Below are positions 1 through 11,800 of a stretch of 64,000 bases of DNA, piece by piece. Below the pieces are notes generated by a model. It did no database searches, was not told the origin of the DNA, and worked only from the letters and a program-made list of their open reading frames with translations. A program made the translations under genes and the position numbers. Position 1 is the stretch's first letter, and the number at the start of each line of letters is the position of its first letter. The DNA comes from Apostichopus japonicus. Taxonomy: Eukaryota > Echinodermata > Holothuroidea > Aspidochirotida > Stichopodidae. The stretch is taken from contig NC_092567.1 in assembly GCF_037975245.1 (NCBI RefSeq), forward strand, positions 23,836,376 to 23,900,375, written 5' to 3'.

Positions 1-49
1 GAATCTACAGTTTCGCCCCTCCCTTGGCAAATTCCTGGCTACGCGCCTG
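1..49 (-). mobile_element. End of a hAT-like MITE (GCGCGTAGC family), cut by window edge
   Basis: The reverse complement begins CAGGCGCGTAGCCAGG and continues with the same text as positions 3078-3120, so this is the terminal part of the repeat family seen again near 1655, 3078, 8545 and 36785. The rest of the copy lies outside the window. Confidence 0.6.
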
Positions 50-232
50 ACTTTCCAAAGAAAAAAAGAAGGGAAAAAAGTGTCTATTCTATGAAACAAA
101 ACAATGCTATTATCTCCCCCGTAGGACCTCTCGTGAGGTCGATCAGCGGTTAAACTCCTTTTTGTTGTATCTATGGATATATGTGTTACTGTAGTGTTAG
201 TGTAGCCTACTGTGGTATAGTACTACATTGTG

Positions 233-425
233 ATCGCTTCTCGGCCTTTCGGCTAAGATCATGTGTAGTATCTGTTCCCTTTCGAGGGGAATGGTGATGC
301 ACACCCGACGATGATCAAACAGTCACAATCCCGATGCAAGGGGGACTGGAGTTGAGAGCGGATCAGTCGTTCGGTAGTTTGGTTTCGTGCCCAGGTTCTT
401 TCCTGGGCGACTTTTTCTTAAAAAG
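233..425 (+). mobile_element. SINE-like element with a U2 snRNA-like head
   Basis: Positions 233-277 reproduce the first ~45 nt of U2 snRNA, including the 5' stem-loop and the GTAGTA branch-site recognition sequence, with small differences. The sequence then leaves U2: there is no stem IIa/b, no Sm site and no 3' stem-loops. The body (about 298-425) recurs elsewhere in the window (26759-26885 minus, 13797-13909 minus, 30380-30446 plus), sharing blocks such as GGTTGAGAGCGGATCAGT. A dispersed short body with an snRNA-like head fits a SINE with snRNA-derived head. The other three copies lack the head, so head and body could be a chance junction. Confidence 0.5.
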
Positions 426-1654
426 TATATTGTGATTGTATGTCAATAAACCATAGAAATTAAATTTCTATGCAATAAACAGAACTGCACCAGACCCTGG
501 ACTGTACACATGTCCTCTCTCTCTCACTAGGTCCCTACAATACCATGATCAATATATAAAATATAATGAAATTGAAATATATCAGGTTTAATTGTGAACA
601 AGTCGGAGACTAGTATTACCAGGGAGTTGTTATGGAACCACTCCCTGGTATTACGACGGTATTTGTGATTGACACTGCCATTACCTACACGCGCTCAAAC
701 TTCATGTACCTGTGAAAAACGCATACAAAATTTTGGTTTGAAAAATTACTGACGCATGTACTTGAAGGCAGGTTTAACCAAAACTAACATGATCACCGCT
801 AGCTGACGAAACCAATGTGACGTAACGCACGTGACCTATGGAATGCCAAAAGGAAAAAATTATATGATGATCGTGTCAAAGTAACTTGTGAAAACGAAGT
901 AAAAGTACAAAAGTATGTCGTTTGTAGCATACATGGTGGAGGTGTCTGTTAACAAGTCTTCGTATTTCGATAATCAAATCAAGTTACATAATAATGTGTT
1001 ACATTTACGTATGGGATGATTCTTTTTATAGTTATCACGGTGAGGGGTATATGTAAGTTGCTGTTTCGTGTGGTAATATTTCTACACACTTGTATACCCT
1101 ATCATTATTAATGCAAATTATTGGCAAAGCAACTTCTGCGGAATTCACGAATGGCATATGGTAAGCTCGTACATGAAGTTTATACAGATATATTCTGGAT
1201 TTTGTTTCTTTCCCTACACCACAACATAATTTTCCTAGTGATACTAATTATGGAAGTATAAATTATGCCAATACAACCCTGCTGGGGGGGGGGGGGCAGC
1301 GTAACTTTATAAGCAAGGGCTGTTTTTCGTCATTGCAGAATCACTCATCCCAGCGTAACTAATAGCAACACATGTTTATGCCTACTCAACTGTGTATGCC
1401 AGCATGACGAGCTGTTTTATCCCATGCATGTGAACACAGTAAAAGTAAAATGTTTTAGAGCCTTGCGTTACTATCTATCACAACATAAAATTACTCCCAG
1501 GCACAGCTTTAAACAATTCTTTCTCTGAAATGGAGCAAGATTTTTCTTGCAGGTAGCTGTTCTGGGGAGAAGTGTATAGACCCACATCATCACATCAAAC
1601 AAGAAAATACGGGTGCTTAAGTCATACATGTAAAACCAATAATGATATCGATAG
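426..1654. other. Non-coding stretch, nothing recognised
   Basis: AT-rich sequence without a convincing coding frame, RNA gene or repeat. It holds a G homopolymer at about 1284-1296 and an inverted pair of a short segment near 617-653 (ACCAGGGAGTTGTTATGG and its near-complement) that could form a hairpin. Confidence 0.5.
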
Positions 1655-1800
1655 CAGGCGCGTATCCAGGATTTTCAAATCCGGGGGGCGCGAATTACTA
1701 TCTAAGCGGAGCGCCACCATCGGTTGGCGCGCAGCGTACAAGAAAATTTCTTGTTTTGAAACCCCCCAGATCACCGGAAACGGCACTTCTCGGGCTTGAA
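1655..1800 (+). mobile_element. hAT-like MITE copy or fragment (GCGCGTA family)
   Basis: Starts CAGGCGCGTATCCAGG and contains the family core, TATCTAAGCGGAGCGCCACC followed by a GTTGGCGCG...GCGTACAAG segment and CCCCAGATCACCGGAAA. Compare 2410-2500, 3120-3215, 8545-8650 (reverse) and 36850-36950. I could not find the other end or a target duplication. The short frames that overlap it are repeat-derived, not genes. Confidence 0.6.
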
Positions 1801-2345
1801 ATGACCAACCAGATGTACACTTTTTGCCTGAGAACCAAGTATTTCCTAATAGTTTTTTTTTTCCATCCATAACCTTTTTGAAGATTGTCAACCCGGCACA
1901 CATCATGTTCGACCTGATCGCATCTCCTGTGGGTCTTTGCTTTTGTAGGTGATTCTACGTCGCGGCCCACAATACCCGTCAGCCCCACTTTTCAAGGTTT
2001 TAAGCCCCATATTTGTTCAGAATTTGAAAATTCCCATTTCTCGTGAATAAACTCACTTGAAAACATACCCATAATGTTGTACAAAATTTCATCTATGGAC
2101 AACCAATATAGAAAAAACTTCCTTCAACCCCATCCAAAACTTCCTTGAACCCCTAACAGACCGGTCAAAATTGCACGAGTAGAGGGAAGTGTGATGTAGA
2201 TTTTCGAAAATTCAGACACAGTTAATTTATTGGTGTACAAATATTAAAACCTTAGATTATAAAACTTGGTTGAAGGAAATGAAAAAATAGCAGATATTTC
2301 CTTCAACCGAACACTATACACACATAGGCGTAGGAGGCGCGGCGG

Positions 2346-2722
2346 CAGTGGCGGAGCTAGGGGTATTGGTCAGAAGTGGCGAGAATGGTCTGAAGGGGCG
2401 CTTTCGACACTATCTAAGCGGAGCGCCACCACTGGTTGGCGCGTAGCGTACAGAAAATTTTTGAGTAAAGATACTCCCTAGATCGCCGGAAATGACCTTT
2501 TCCGGGCGTGGCTAATTTGCAGATAAACGAAGAATAAGGTGTCATCGCCAAATTACACCAACAAAATGTGACAAATGTCAATAAGTAGATGAGAGCGCAA
2601 TAAGAAAAGTCAATAATCTAGAATAAGTAAAAAGTGGTAAAGAGCTGAAAAAGGCGCCAGCAGTCCATTTGAGTCCGTCAGGGGGGCATCCGCCCCCTGA
2701 CCATATGGACGCTCCGCCACTG
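2346..2722. mobile_element. Non-autonomous hAT element, 377 bp, with 8-bp TSD
   Basis: Perfect 12-bp terminal inverted repeats CAGTGGCGGAGC/GCTCCGCCACTG. The 8-bp target duplication CGCGGCGG lies directly outside both ends (2338-2345 and 2723-2730). The interior carries the shared GGAGCGCCACC core found in other elements of the window. No transposase is encoded. The target was an older GGCGTAGGAGG-type repeat. Confidence 0.9.
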
Positions 2723-3077
2723 CGCGGCGGGGGTGCAGGCCCTAATTCGCCATTACTAATGTAAAAGAGAGTTTTGACATAATTGGACCTTCATGCTTTT
2801 TATACATCTACATGTGACATGTCGTTGTTTACATTAGCATCCCGCGGTATACTGCGCAATTTGAACGGACCGTACGGTACATGATGGCATGCGATGTAAT
2901 AACCGATGCTTGCTTATATGATATTGACATGAACACGTTGAACGCGCGCTTCGCGCGCGAAAATTTTTGGTTATTTTTTCAGGCAAGTCGGACAGTTTTG
3001 AGGCTTTTCATCCTGGAACGCCATTTTCATGCTCACTGATATGATGTGATATCTGCTGTTTGCGTTACAAATTCGAA

Positions 3078-3245
3078 CAGGCGCGTAGCGAGGAATTTGC
3101 CAAGGGAGGGGCGAAGCCTGTAGGCAAATTATCTAAGCGTAGCGCCACCATAGGCTGGCGCGAAGCGTACAAGCAAATTTTGGCCGAAAATGTCTCCCAG
3201 ATCGCTGGAAATGACACTTCCCAGGCCTTGTAAGTTGCCTCTAAG
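3078..3245 (+). mobile_element. hAT-like MITE copy (GCGCGTAGC family)
   Basis: Starts CAGGCGCGTAGCGAGG and carries the family core, including a GTAGCGCCACCATAGGCTGG segment and CCCAGATCGCTGG. A plausible opposite end (GGATACGCACCTG) lies at 3768-3780, which would make one element of about 700 bp with a pyrimidine-rich centre. No matching 8-bp duplication is visible, so the link is uncertain. Confidence 0.55.
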
Positions 3246-4340
3246 CACTTTCTATTTTGAAATTACTTAGCGGTATCATTTAAAAAAATGCTGAATGGGG
3301 GGGGGGGGGGGCGGGCGGTCGCCCCCATCCCAAAATGCGTCATGTTCCCCGACGACACGGTCGAGTTCGAGACCAGCCACAGTTGGTTTCATAGCACAAT
3401 TCTACACACGTGTTATGATAGACCATATATAGTATATATATAGATCATTAGTGAGAGAGGAAAATGGAAACGTCAAAAAATGGAGTTGTCGGTGTAAGGG
3501 GTAGGGTGAGTCACACTTTTACGAAATCATTGATCCGTCACTGGCTACCCTTCAGCGCTGTAATGATGTCACTGTTCTTCTTTCTCTTCACGGTGTCTTC
3601 GCGTTTTGCTTTTCCTCCCTCCTTTTCTCCTATTTCTCTCTTTCTTCTTTTTCTTTTCCCTTCCTTCCTCTCCTCCTCCTCTTTTTCCCCCTCTTTTTTC
3701 CTTTTTTCTTCTCTTTTTTTCTCTTCTCTTTTTCTTACCCGGGGGGCGCGCGCCCCCAACGCCCCCCCCTGGATACGCACCTGGATAGTACATCACTACT
3801 TTGGTTATCGTTTTATCATAACGGTAAGGAAACGGTAGGAAACCCGTTCCGACGAAACTTATTTCGAATAATTCATAATACCATTATTATTATTTTTTGG
3901 GGGGAACATTTGTACAACAACAAAACTGCAGAGTAAGCACGAAAAGTAATGAACCCGTCAATATTCAAATGATGATTCTTCAAAGATACAAATATGGATT
4001 TATGAAGTCATATACATCTCGATTATTACGGTGACCCTTATCAGTAAACCTTCCTCCGATATCCTTCATATTTTGTCTACGACTCCGATTTAAGAGATAA
4101 TACAAATAGTAATGTCCACACACGTGAGAGTTAAGCGCTTGTAATGGCCGTGTGTCGTAACGAACAACAGGCTTTCGAAGAAACCGTGCACTGCCTGGTA
4201 CCGTTGTGGGTTGTCGGCCAAAAGAATCGAAATATTCCACGACGGTGCGGCCTTGTGGCACAAACAAGCTCGCCTAGGTGTTTTGTGATGCTATACGATA
4301 CAAAGCCTTTGATATTTCTTTCCTCAGATCGATCGTATAG
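3246..4340. other. Non-coding, with G run and long pyrimidine tract
   Basis: Contains a G/C homopolymer near 3297-3318, a polypyrimidine (C/T) tract from about 3600 to 3735 and a MITE-like end at about 3736-3782. Long frames here (for example 3464-3838) are low-complexity artefacts of the tract. From about 3790 to 4340 I see nothing further. Confidence 0.5.
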
Positions 4341-4874
4341 TCACCCACGTCTCTTTGACAACTTATACACATCGTTGGCATCGTCCTCCTCCTCATCATC
4401 ACTTTCATATTTGTTCTTCAGACCATGGCGTAAAACCTTCGTCATGGCCTTATTGAGTTGGATCATGGTCATCCAAGTTTCTACCGCATTGTACACATTA
4501 TCACCCTCCTCCTCCTTGTCACTTTCGTCTTTGTTCTTCAGTCCATGATGTAATATCTTAGACATTGCCTTATTGAGTTCGAGCAAGTGCATCCAAGTCT
4601 CCACAGCATCATAAGTGCGTTCACCATCCTTGTCATCGTGATCGTCACCATCATCATCCTCACTGCTACTAGTACCGTCTGATGTTTCACTCGGCTCATC
4701 CGAACTATTATGTTCATTACTTCCCTCAGTATCCACCAGGTCGTCGTCCTCTTCACTGCGGTCATCGGTCGAATCACTTTCACGATGTTTGTATTTCACG
4801 CCGACACGACGCGTATTCACATAACGATCTTTACCATTCACACTGTCAGTGTCATCCTCGCTGTTAGTTACCAT
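4341..4874 (-). CDS. Unrecognised acidic protein with two 40-residue repeats (177 aa)
   Basis: I do not recognise this protein. The single-exon frame starts at an ATG in a strong context (GGCGGCGATGG), with an in-frame TAA about 80 nt upstream. Residues 1-86 are hydrophilic and rich in Asp, Glu and Ser. Residues 88-127 and 128-167 are two tandem copies of a unit starting Y-[DN]-A-V-E-T-W-M, followed by an amphipathic LNKAM-x-K-x-L-x-H-G-L-K-N-K helix and an acidic tail. A third unit seems to begin at Tyr170 but ends in a basic KRRG tail. Within identical residues the two copies differ at third codon positions (TAT/TAC, GCT/GCG, GTG/GTA, GAG/GAA, GCA/GCC, GGA/GGT), as expected for selection on the protein. 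No signal peptide or membrane segment is visible. It could be a retained host gene, a retrogene or an exon of a larger gene. Confidence 0.6.
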   Translation of the reverse strand: MVTNSEDDTDSVNGKDRYVNTRRVGVKYKHRESDSTDDRSEEDDDLVDTEGSNEHNSSDEPSETSDGTSSSEDDDGDDHDDKDGERTYDAVETWMHLLELNKAMSKILHHGLKNKDESDKEEEGDNVYNAVETWMTMIQLNKAMTKVLRHGLKNKYESDDEEEDDANDVYKLSKRRG

Positions 4875-5077
4875 CGCCGCCTTTTGATTACTAGGGTGAA
4901 TGATGGATTCGTGTCGACGAAGATTGAAATGATCGACGAAGAATGAAAGACCGACGAAGATTTATTTCATATTTTACAACGAAATCTCATCTTGAGAGAG
5001 TGTGTACTCTTTTGTGTCATTCAACGCAATGAGAGCTATTAAACAAAAATGTGAATGATATACTTTTTGAATATATC

Positions 5078-5316
5078 AATATGAGCACATGCTCAATTGC
5101 TCATCTAAACGACTCTCTTTTGCTCACGGTGTGCTCTTTTGCTCTTTGAGTCACTCCTTTTGTGCTCGCGTGCTCATCAAATGAACCACATCATGCGTTT
5201 TTGTTTTGTTGCTAATTCTAATATGAGCACATGCTCAATTGCTCAGCTAAACGACTCTCTTTTGCTCACGGTGTGCTCTTTTGTTCTTTGAGTCACTCAT
5301 TTTGTGCTCATATTTA
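5078..5316. repeat. Two direct copies of a ~95-bp TGCTC-rich unit
   Basis: A segment starting ATATGAGCACATGCTCAATT and ending near TTTTGTGCTC occurs at about 5078-5172 and again at 5219-5311, nearly identical, with a ~45-bp spacer. It is rich in TGCTC/GAGCA and includes the palindrome GAGCACATGCTC. Confidence 0.75.
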
Positions 5317-7539
5317 AAAAATGATATAATCCACGGTAAAGGTTCCAGTGAAAAAAATATCGTATGAATCCACGGAACTTGCTCCGGAGGTCCGACAAAG
5401 GGAAGAGAGAAAGTATCCCGGTAAATGAATCCGATTGGTCTATGTGTATCAAGTTTTATTTCGTGTATGTGGCACAGGCGAAAGATCCTCAGGTATGGGA
5501 CCAATCAAGCCTGCTCGTGCAATGTATCAGCCAAAAACGCAATCGACTTGGTTACTTTTCAGCCATGACGCACTTTTCCCGCAATGCAGAGGATATCATG
5601 GTGTTACAAAAAAGTAGTCGAAGGTTTTCAAAGCCACCATTACCCGTGTGTGCTGGAGAGAAATGTATGTACACGATCAAAATTTGGCACAAAGTGAGAC
5701 TGTCCTACCTAAACCACTGTTTGAATACCCCCAATACTTTATCAAGTACTATTTGAGCGCCCCTCCTCCCTGAAGACTTTTTGACCTTCTGCCCCTTTCC
5801 CCTCTTGAAAACGATCGATCGGGATCATTGTCTGTCACCGGTCTAAGACTCCAACACACACAATGAGGCATTATCGATCCTTGGGTGAGACTTGGTATGT
5901 ATACGGTGCACATATACGTAGTGTATATAGTGTATTTGTATAACACTGTGTGAGCTATAGGCACAACGTATGGGACCATCATAACCCATGTTTGGATCAT
6001 CCTTATTTTGGATTACTGGCTGTTATTAACCAGGTAAGGTTTTTAGTACAATTTAAAGTTCTTGGGCGGTTCCCCAGTGAAACATTAGTTTCTCTGTAAC
6101 TTGCTATTTCCCTCTCTCGGAAAAAGTCAACACTAACATATTTGTTTCTTTCCTAGAATTTTGTAGTACTACGATAGGACGAACACACTTATTTGATGTC
6201 TAAAGAGGTATTAAACGATGGTAAAATGGACCTAAAAATACAGTGAGGTTTACAAGGAAGTTACATTTTACTTGAGTCGTATGGTAAAATGGACCTCAAA
6301 AACACCTTTGTGTACTATAAATATTGTGCTTAATACTATACACACAGCTAGCGTATATTTGAATATGTTTTTTTTTTATTAGTCCTAAGTATCAGATAAT
6401 GTAGACTATATATAGATATTTATTCGGGTATATATCTCTTTTTTAAAGTATGGGAGCCGCGGGCGGTACATGATAGAAGAAAATATAACTGAACTAGCCT
6501 AAATGTATTAAATTAACCAAACTCTTAAATTACACTAATGCCAAATGGCCTACCACTATAGACTAAGCCTATGCGTAGCCTACTTTAGAAATAAGATAGA
6601 AGACACAATGCATGTTTAAGGAGAGAGATGAGCCTGTTCTTTCTGGGATATTTGATAACCCTTTGCAGAGTCGGTTAAAAAAATAAAAAAAAGTTCTGAT
6701 CATCTTTAGTCTGACAAGATCTTCGATGGTTTCTTCGTCCTCCTAAATGTCCTCATCTACCATGGTGGGTTTCCGGGAACATTTCGGCAAGTGTCTCTAT
6801 GAAGACATTCTATTCTTTTTCCGTTATCCTCTGCTCCTTCAGGCTCCCGCTCCTCCTCCACATGCCTCAAATACCCAACGGTTAAATACAAATGCAGGCC
6901 ACCGGGTGATTTACAAATTGCGTTGGTGTGTCAAAACCTTGACAACAAAAGACACAATATGCTCTTGCTAGCCATCTTCGAGGCTATAGCTCAAATGATG
7001 TGATCTCCACAGAGATATCGTCTTATATGGGGTTCCAAATGTTAATAGCGTTTAGTGTGTACCCCACAGTGTAAGTATAGGCAATGACTAGTTTCAAAAA
7101 TACCACCAAATCATGTCTAGCACCATATACAATTACATCATTTTTCTAATGTAAGCTTTTAGGCTCCGCCCCCAATTCTTATGTAACATGAAATTTTATG
7201 TAAATGAGCAATCGATGACATCCCATCATATTCACCACGTGTTCCCGTTTCATTCTTCAATCAGAGCTCATGCATGTCGAACACTTCATAAGGACCCGCC
7301 ATTTTGAGATCTCATCCATTCTACAATCACCATGCCACAAACAAAATTGTATAATTACTTTCCGATTATCATCAGAGATGATGAAGAAATACCGCACATG
7401 TTGTCGACGGTCCCATCGGAAGCGGATCATGATATCATGTTGTTGGACTTGAAGCATTAGCACTCACGATACTGGACACTGATTTCATGCTATCTATACC
7501 GGGGAACTTCCTGTCCATACCTAGCCTCCAAGAATTGTG
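5317..7539. other. Non-coding stretch, nothing recognised
   Basis: No supported gene. Frames of up to 130 codons occur (5364-5756) but show no domain, compositional bias or splice context. AT-rich, with a T run near 6368. Confidence 0.45.
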
Positions 7540-8800
7540 GAACATACTCCAAAATGACTTATTTTCGTGATAAAGTGTTTTCATTGTACGACCAGTGAAC
7601 ACTTGTCAAGGATCATCATCTCATTCCTCTTGTAATCGTGAAACACACACAAAAAAGGAAGCTAACACATGTTTTTCTCCGATATGAAAGAGGATTCAAA
7701 TATAGCATTGGTTCCTGTGATGAAGGAGGACCACGGACTTGTTCGAGGAGTTACGCCTTCATTTCCATGACGTGTGATGGGACATTCTCTAAAATGACTC
7801 ATTTTCGTGGTGGAGTGAATTTACCATTCGAATGGCGAACACTTTTCAAGGAGCACATTGTGGAGATATCATTCAATTCAGAAGTACAAAAAAAAAAAAA
7901 AAACGCTACCAATGTTTTCTTGCGATATGAAAGAGGGTTCAACTGCATAGGCGTACGAGGCGGGGGGCATGAGTTGTTATTTGTTTTGTGACATTAATAT
8001 TAATATAGGACTAATGATTTTCTTTATTTAGCATCATGATGCCCGAATATTTCCGTGTAACACCACCGTAAGCGCAGCTCATCTGGGCTACCACGTTTTT
8101 TGCACTATCGCCCAAAATTAACTGTATACCTGGACATCACCGACATGAGTGTATATAAGAAACATTTTTTTCATGGATGGTGGGGGGGGGGGGGGGAGGG
8201 AGTGCCTACAAGCCTAGAAGTACAGGTCCATCATATTCTTTGTTATTTTTTTTTATACTTTTTGTGTGACTGAGACAAATTGCAGTCCCACCCGACCCAG
8301 TGACATTATCCCGCCTACGTGTCGTTGAACAATGTATGTTTTTTCTGGAAGTATAGCTGAGTACTGTGTTAAAATAATAAATACGGTAACTAAATAGGAG
8401 CTTAACAAATATACTGTCCTATTTTTCCCCTTCAAAGTGATGTTACCATTTTTTCTTCATCTAATTTACCAAATTTTTGGGGAAGTGTAAATTTCTAAAC
8501 GTGAGATTATAAAATAAAGAATGTTTAGATGCAACTTGCAAGGCCTCAGAAGTGCCATTTCCGGCAATCTGAGAGGCATATTTTGCCAAAAAATTTCTTG
8601 TACGCTACGCGCCAACTTATGGTGGCGCTCCGCTTAGATAGTGTCACGGGAACTTTCGGGCACAAAACTTTCTGCCCCCAAACTGTAATGGTCCCGTACG
8701 CTTATGTTCAACTGTACAATTGATTCCTGTGTTGAAGGAGGACCACTGGCTTCCTCGATGATGTATGACCGAGCTGTCCTCAGATTTGTCACTACCTAGC
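7540..8800 (+). repeat. Diverged ~250-bp tandem repeat, about two units, split by a hAT insertion
   Basis: Segments recur in order: AAAATGACTTATTTTCGTG (7551) matches AAAATGACTCATTTTCGTG (7792); GAACACTTGTCAAGGA matches GAACACTTTTCAAGGA; GATATGAAAGAGGATTCAA (7680) matches GATATGAAAGAGGGTTCAA (7924); and CCTGTGATGAAGGAGGACCAC (7713) matches CCTGTGTTGAAGGAGGACCAC (8727). The last pair is collinear only if 7946-8706 is removed as a later insertion. Confidence 0.6.
7946..8706. mobile_element. Non-autonomous hAT element, 761 bp, with 8-bp TSD
   Basis: Ends CATAGGCGTACG... and ...CGTACGCTTATG form imperfect inverted repeats. The 8-bp duplication TTCAACTG flanks both ends (7938-7945, 8707-8714). 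Removing the element restores the flanking tandem repeat, which confirms the insertion. The right part carries the GGCGCTCCGCTTAGATAG core in reverse orientation. A long G run lies near 8180-8196. No transposase. Confidence 0.85.
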
Positions 8801-11800
8801 TTCCAGGAGATATGAATGTGTGGATCATAGACGGATCATATACGGAAAATAGGTGTTTGTTTGGGAACCAAGTGTGATACTTACCTTTATTTGTTGCCCC
8901 ATGGACTCGTGAACTTTAAAAAAGACATGATACCTTGTATGCTCACTGTGTTTTTCATTTTCTACTCCCAGTTGAAAACTACCAATACAACATATGGATG
9001 ACTGCATCTTCGGTAAAGTACATTTTATTGGTTAGATTGAGATAATGTTTCTATTTTAACTTTTACATTAAGATTAATTTTAATCTTCTTATAACTTTAC
9101 AATGTTTGGGATGAAAAATTAAAAAAAATTATTTTAAATGAAGTGTTTTCTACAATTGACATACATTTTATGAAATGTGTTTAGCGATGCAACTTTTATC
9201 TTTATTTTTTAACTTTATTATTTACAAAGTGACGTTTTATGAACTGTTCGGTGCAACGTTTTTTAGTTTCAGATCAAGTGAAACTTTTAGGAAAAGTTTT
9301 TCTAAGTGACTAAAATAATTTTAATTCGTTTACTTTAAATGTTTGATAGCCTATTTCACATTTATGAATAAATTTAAGTATGCGCGACATGTTCGAAGGT
9401 GACTTCTATGAATTTTTTCGTGATGAAGAAAAGTTTTGAAATCATGAAATCGCTTGTTGTCACTGAAGTTTAGTTTTATAAAAACTTTTACATTATTTAG
9501 TAAAACACTTTGTAATTTACGTTCTCTTATAGCCAAATTAAATTCATTTAATAAAATATGCTAGCTAAAAATTCACTATTCATTTGATTAAAAAGTGTTA
9601 TCATTGCAATTAAAGTTTTTGTAACTGTCGTTTCCCAAATGACGTGTCATGAAATGTTTTTTAGTAAAGTTTCATATCCTTTGAAAATGACAAAAGAGGT
9701 TTCGTATTCTAAAAGTCTCGTGCTGCATGCATGGCAAATGGTGGATACCTCTGCGGCTCTGTCAGTACCTTTCAATATTCAATACAGTGTTTTTCTCATA
9801 TTTAGATAGTGTGTTTGTGTATAATTGTGTACTATTTTTTTTGGAAAATCGGTCCCCCCGCTACAATACCGCGCAAAATCCTAAAGGATAGGTTAAGACC
9901 AGGAGAACATTGAGTTTCATTGTCTACTGAGTGCGAATATAGCAAACGGACGATGATCTTAGGGGCTAGTACTTGTTTGCCTCAAACAGAAATTGATCGC
10001 TATCCTACCTAAAGGACGAGCGCTATTGTTATTGTCACTAAAGCGCACTATTGACTTATCCTTTTGTTAATATATTTTCTTGTTTGATGTGAAGATATGA
10101 TGAACTCGAATAAATTGAAACATTTGTTAAAAAATGATGCTTTGTTTTCATTTTGACATGCCTGTCTGGCTAGGAGGGAGAAAGGGTTGATGAGGAGGTG
10201 GGATCATATTGATTCTATCTTACGGAGCTTTAGCGAAGGACCCTTGTGTCCAGAATCGCGCTATATCGGTTCCCCGTGTCTATTTTGTCCTAGTTCGGGT
10301 CCCCCTGTCCATTTTGCCCTAGTTCCGGTCCCACTTGACGTCCTATATCGGGTCCCCCTTGTCGATTATGCCCCGGTTGGTTTATCGGTTATGCCCCTGT
10401 TGGGGTCTATACACTACTCTGGGGAGATGTTCTTACATGCTAAAGATCTGATTGAACTCCCAAGTTATTTAACAGATAATTTAACTTATTCAATTCCCTG
10501 TAATTGTACCTAACGTCACTAATGAATATGCAAATATTAATATGGAAATAGTTTATACTACCACATCTATCGCCAGAAACACAAATAAAATCGGTTTGTC
10601 TCGACATTAAGGACTTTCCATTTAGAAACAAATATCCACTTCATACTCAGTAAACTTCACTCAATTAAAACCAAACTATTTAAACTAAACAAAGTCTAAT
10701 TACCACCTCATGTACATCTCACAAACTACAAACATTTGTATTGATGACAATAACAAATACGCAACTAGATATTATATGACCTTACACCAACACTATATTA
10801 CTCTCAAGAATCTTCGGAAAGTAATAAGTAAGACAAGCCAAGTACATAATTAACATCAAAGCAATTAATTATCCTTCAGAAAGTGAAATGCAGCTTAAGG
10901 AAGGAGCGGGGTCTCCACAGTTATGCCCTCAGATGTTAACCTATAATCAACAATGTCCTTAATAATAACTCATCAGCCCTACTCAATACCAAGTATCACC
11001 AGAGTCCTCTTCATCCACTTAAATCATTCCACTTTGGTACAAACAGGATCAAGAAAAAGATGAAATTCCTGTCTCCAAATTAAACTAAATAAATGCTGCA
11101 CTGCAATTGCAAGTGCACGCTACACAATAGCTCTTCTCTCTGTGACGTCAGCTGGTACATATTTGCAGAGGGAAAAAAATGATGTCAGACTTCACAAATT
11201 TACTCAAATGATATACAACTTGCATGAATTGTGTAATTATGAATTTTTCGAAATTCCCGATTCCCGCTTCTTTTTGTATTCCGTCAAAATTAGCCTTGCA
11301 AGTAGTTGTGATGGTATTTGTAGTAAAATGCACTCAAAATTAACGAAAATACATCTGAAATTCCTTCTCTGAACTATACCACCAAGTACAAATTTGCCCC
11401 CCCCCCCACCAAAGCCCCCTCCCTCACTCGACAAAGACTACCCACTTTCAGAACTTTTATTACATTTATTACTAATGTAACATGGAAACCGGCGTGTAAA
11501 TAGTATGGTGCATCTTAAATGATGACTATAGGCCCAATCTTAGTCTTGATTTGGAATTGTCCAGAAAAGGGGTGGGGGATGCTGAAGTGCTAGAAATGTT
11601 TCTTCAGCTACACTAGCTGGTTTCAAGATATACATATTTAAATCATGCTTAATTATGCTAAATCTCTGGAATATTAAATTGCTAAATGAGATCTGCTCCT
11701 CAGTCCATGCCTAACTGTTATTTTTTTTCTTATCCATTAATTGTTTTATCAATTCTTATAACTCAACCAAAACAATATGTTCTTTGAACTTCTAATGAAC

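Noticed and set aside
233-290. Functional U2 snRNA gene
   Set aside because: Only the first ~45 nt match. The Sm site, stem II and 3' stem-loops are missing, and the sequence continues into a dispersed repeat.
3464-3838. 124-codon plus-strand frame
   Set aside because: Composed mostly of Ser/Phe/Leu/Pro from a polypyrimidine tract. Low-complexity artefact.
5364-5756. 130-codon plus-strand frame
   Set aside because: No recognisable domain, no repeat or codon evidence and no splice context; length is within chance in this much sequence.
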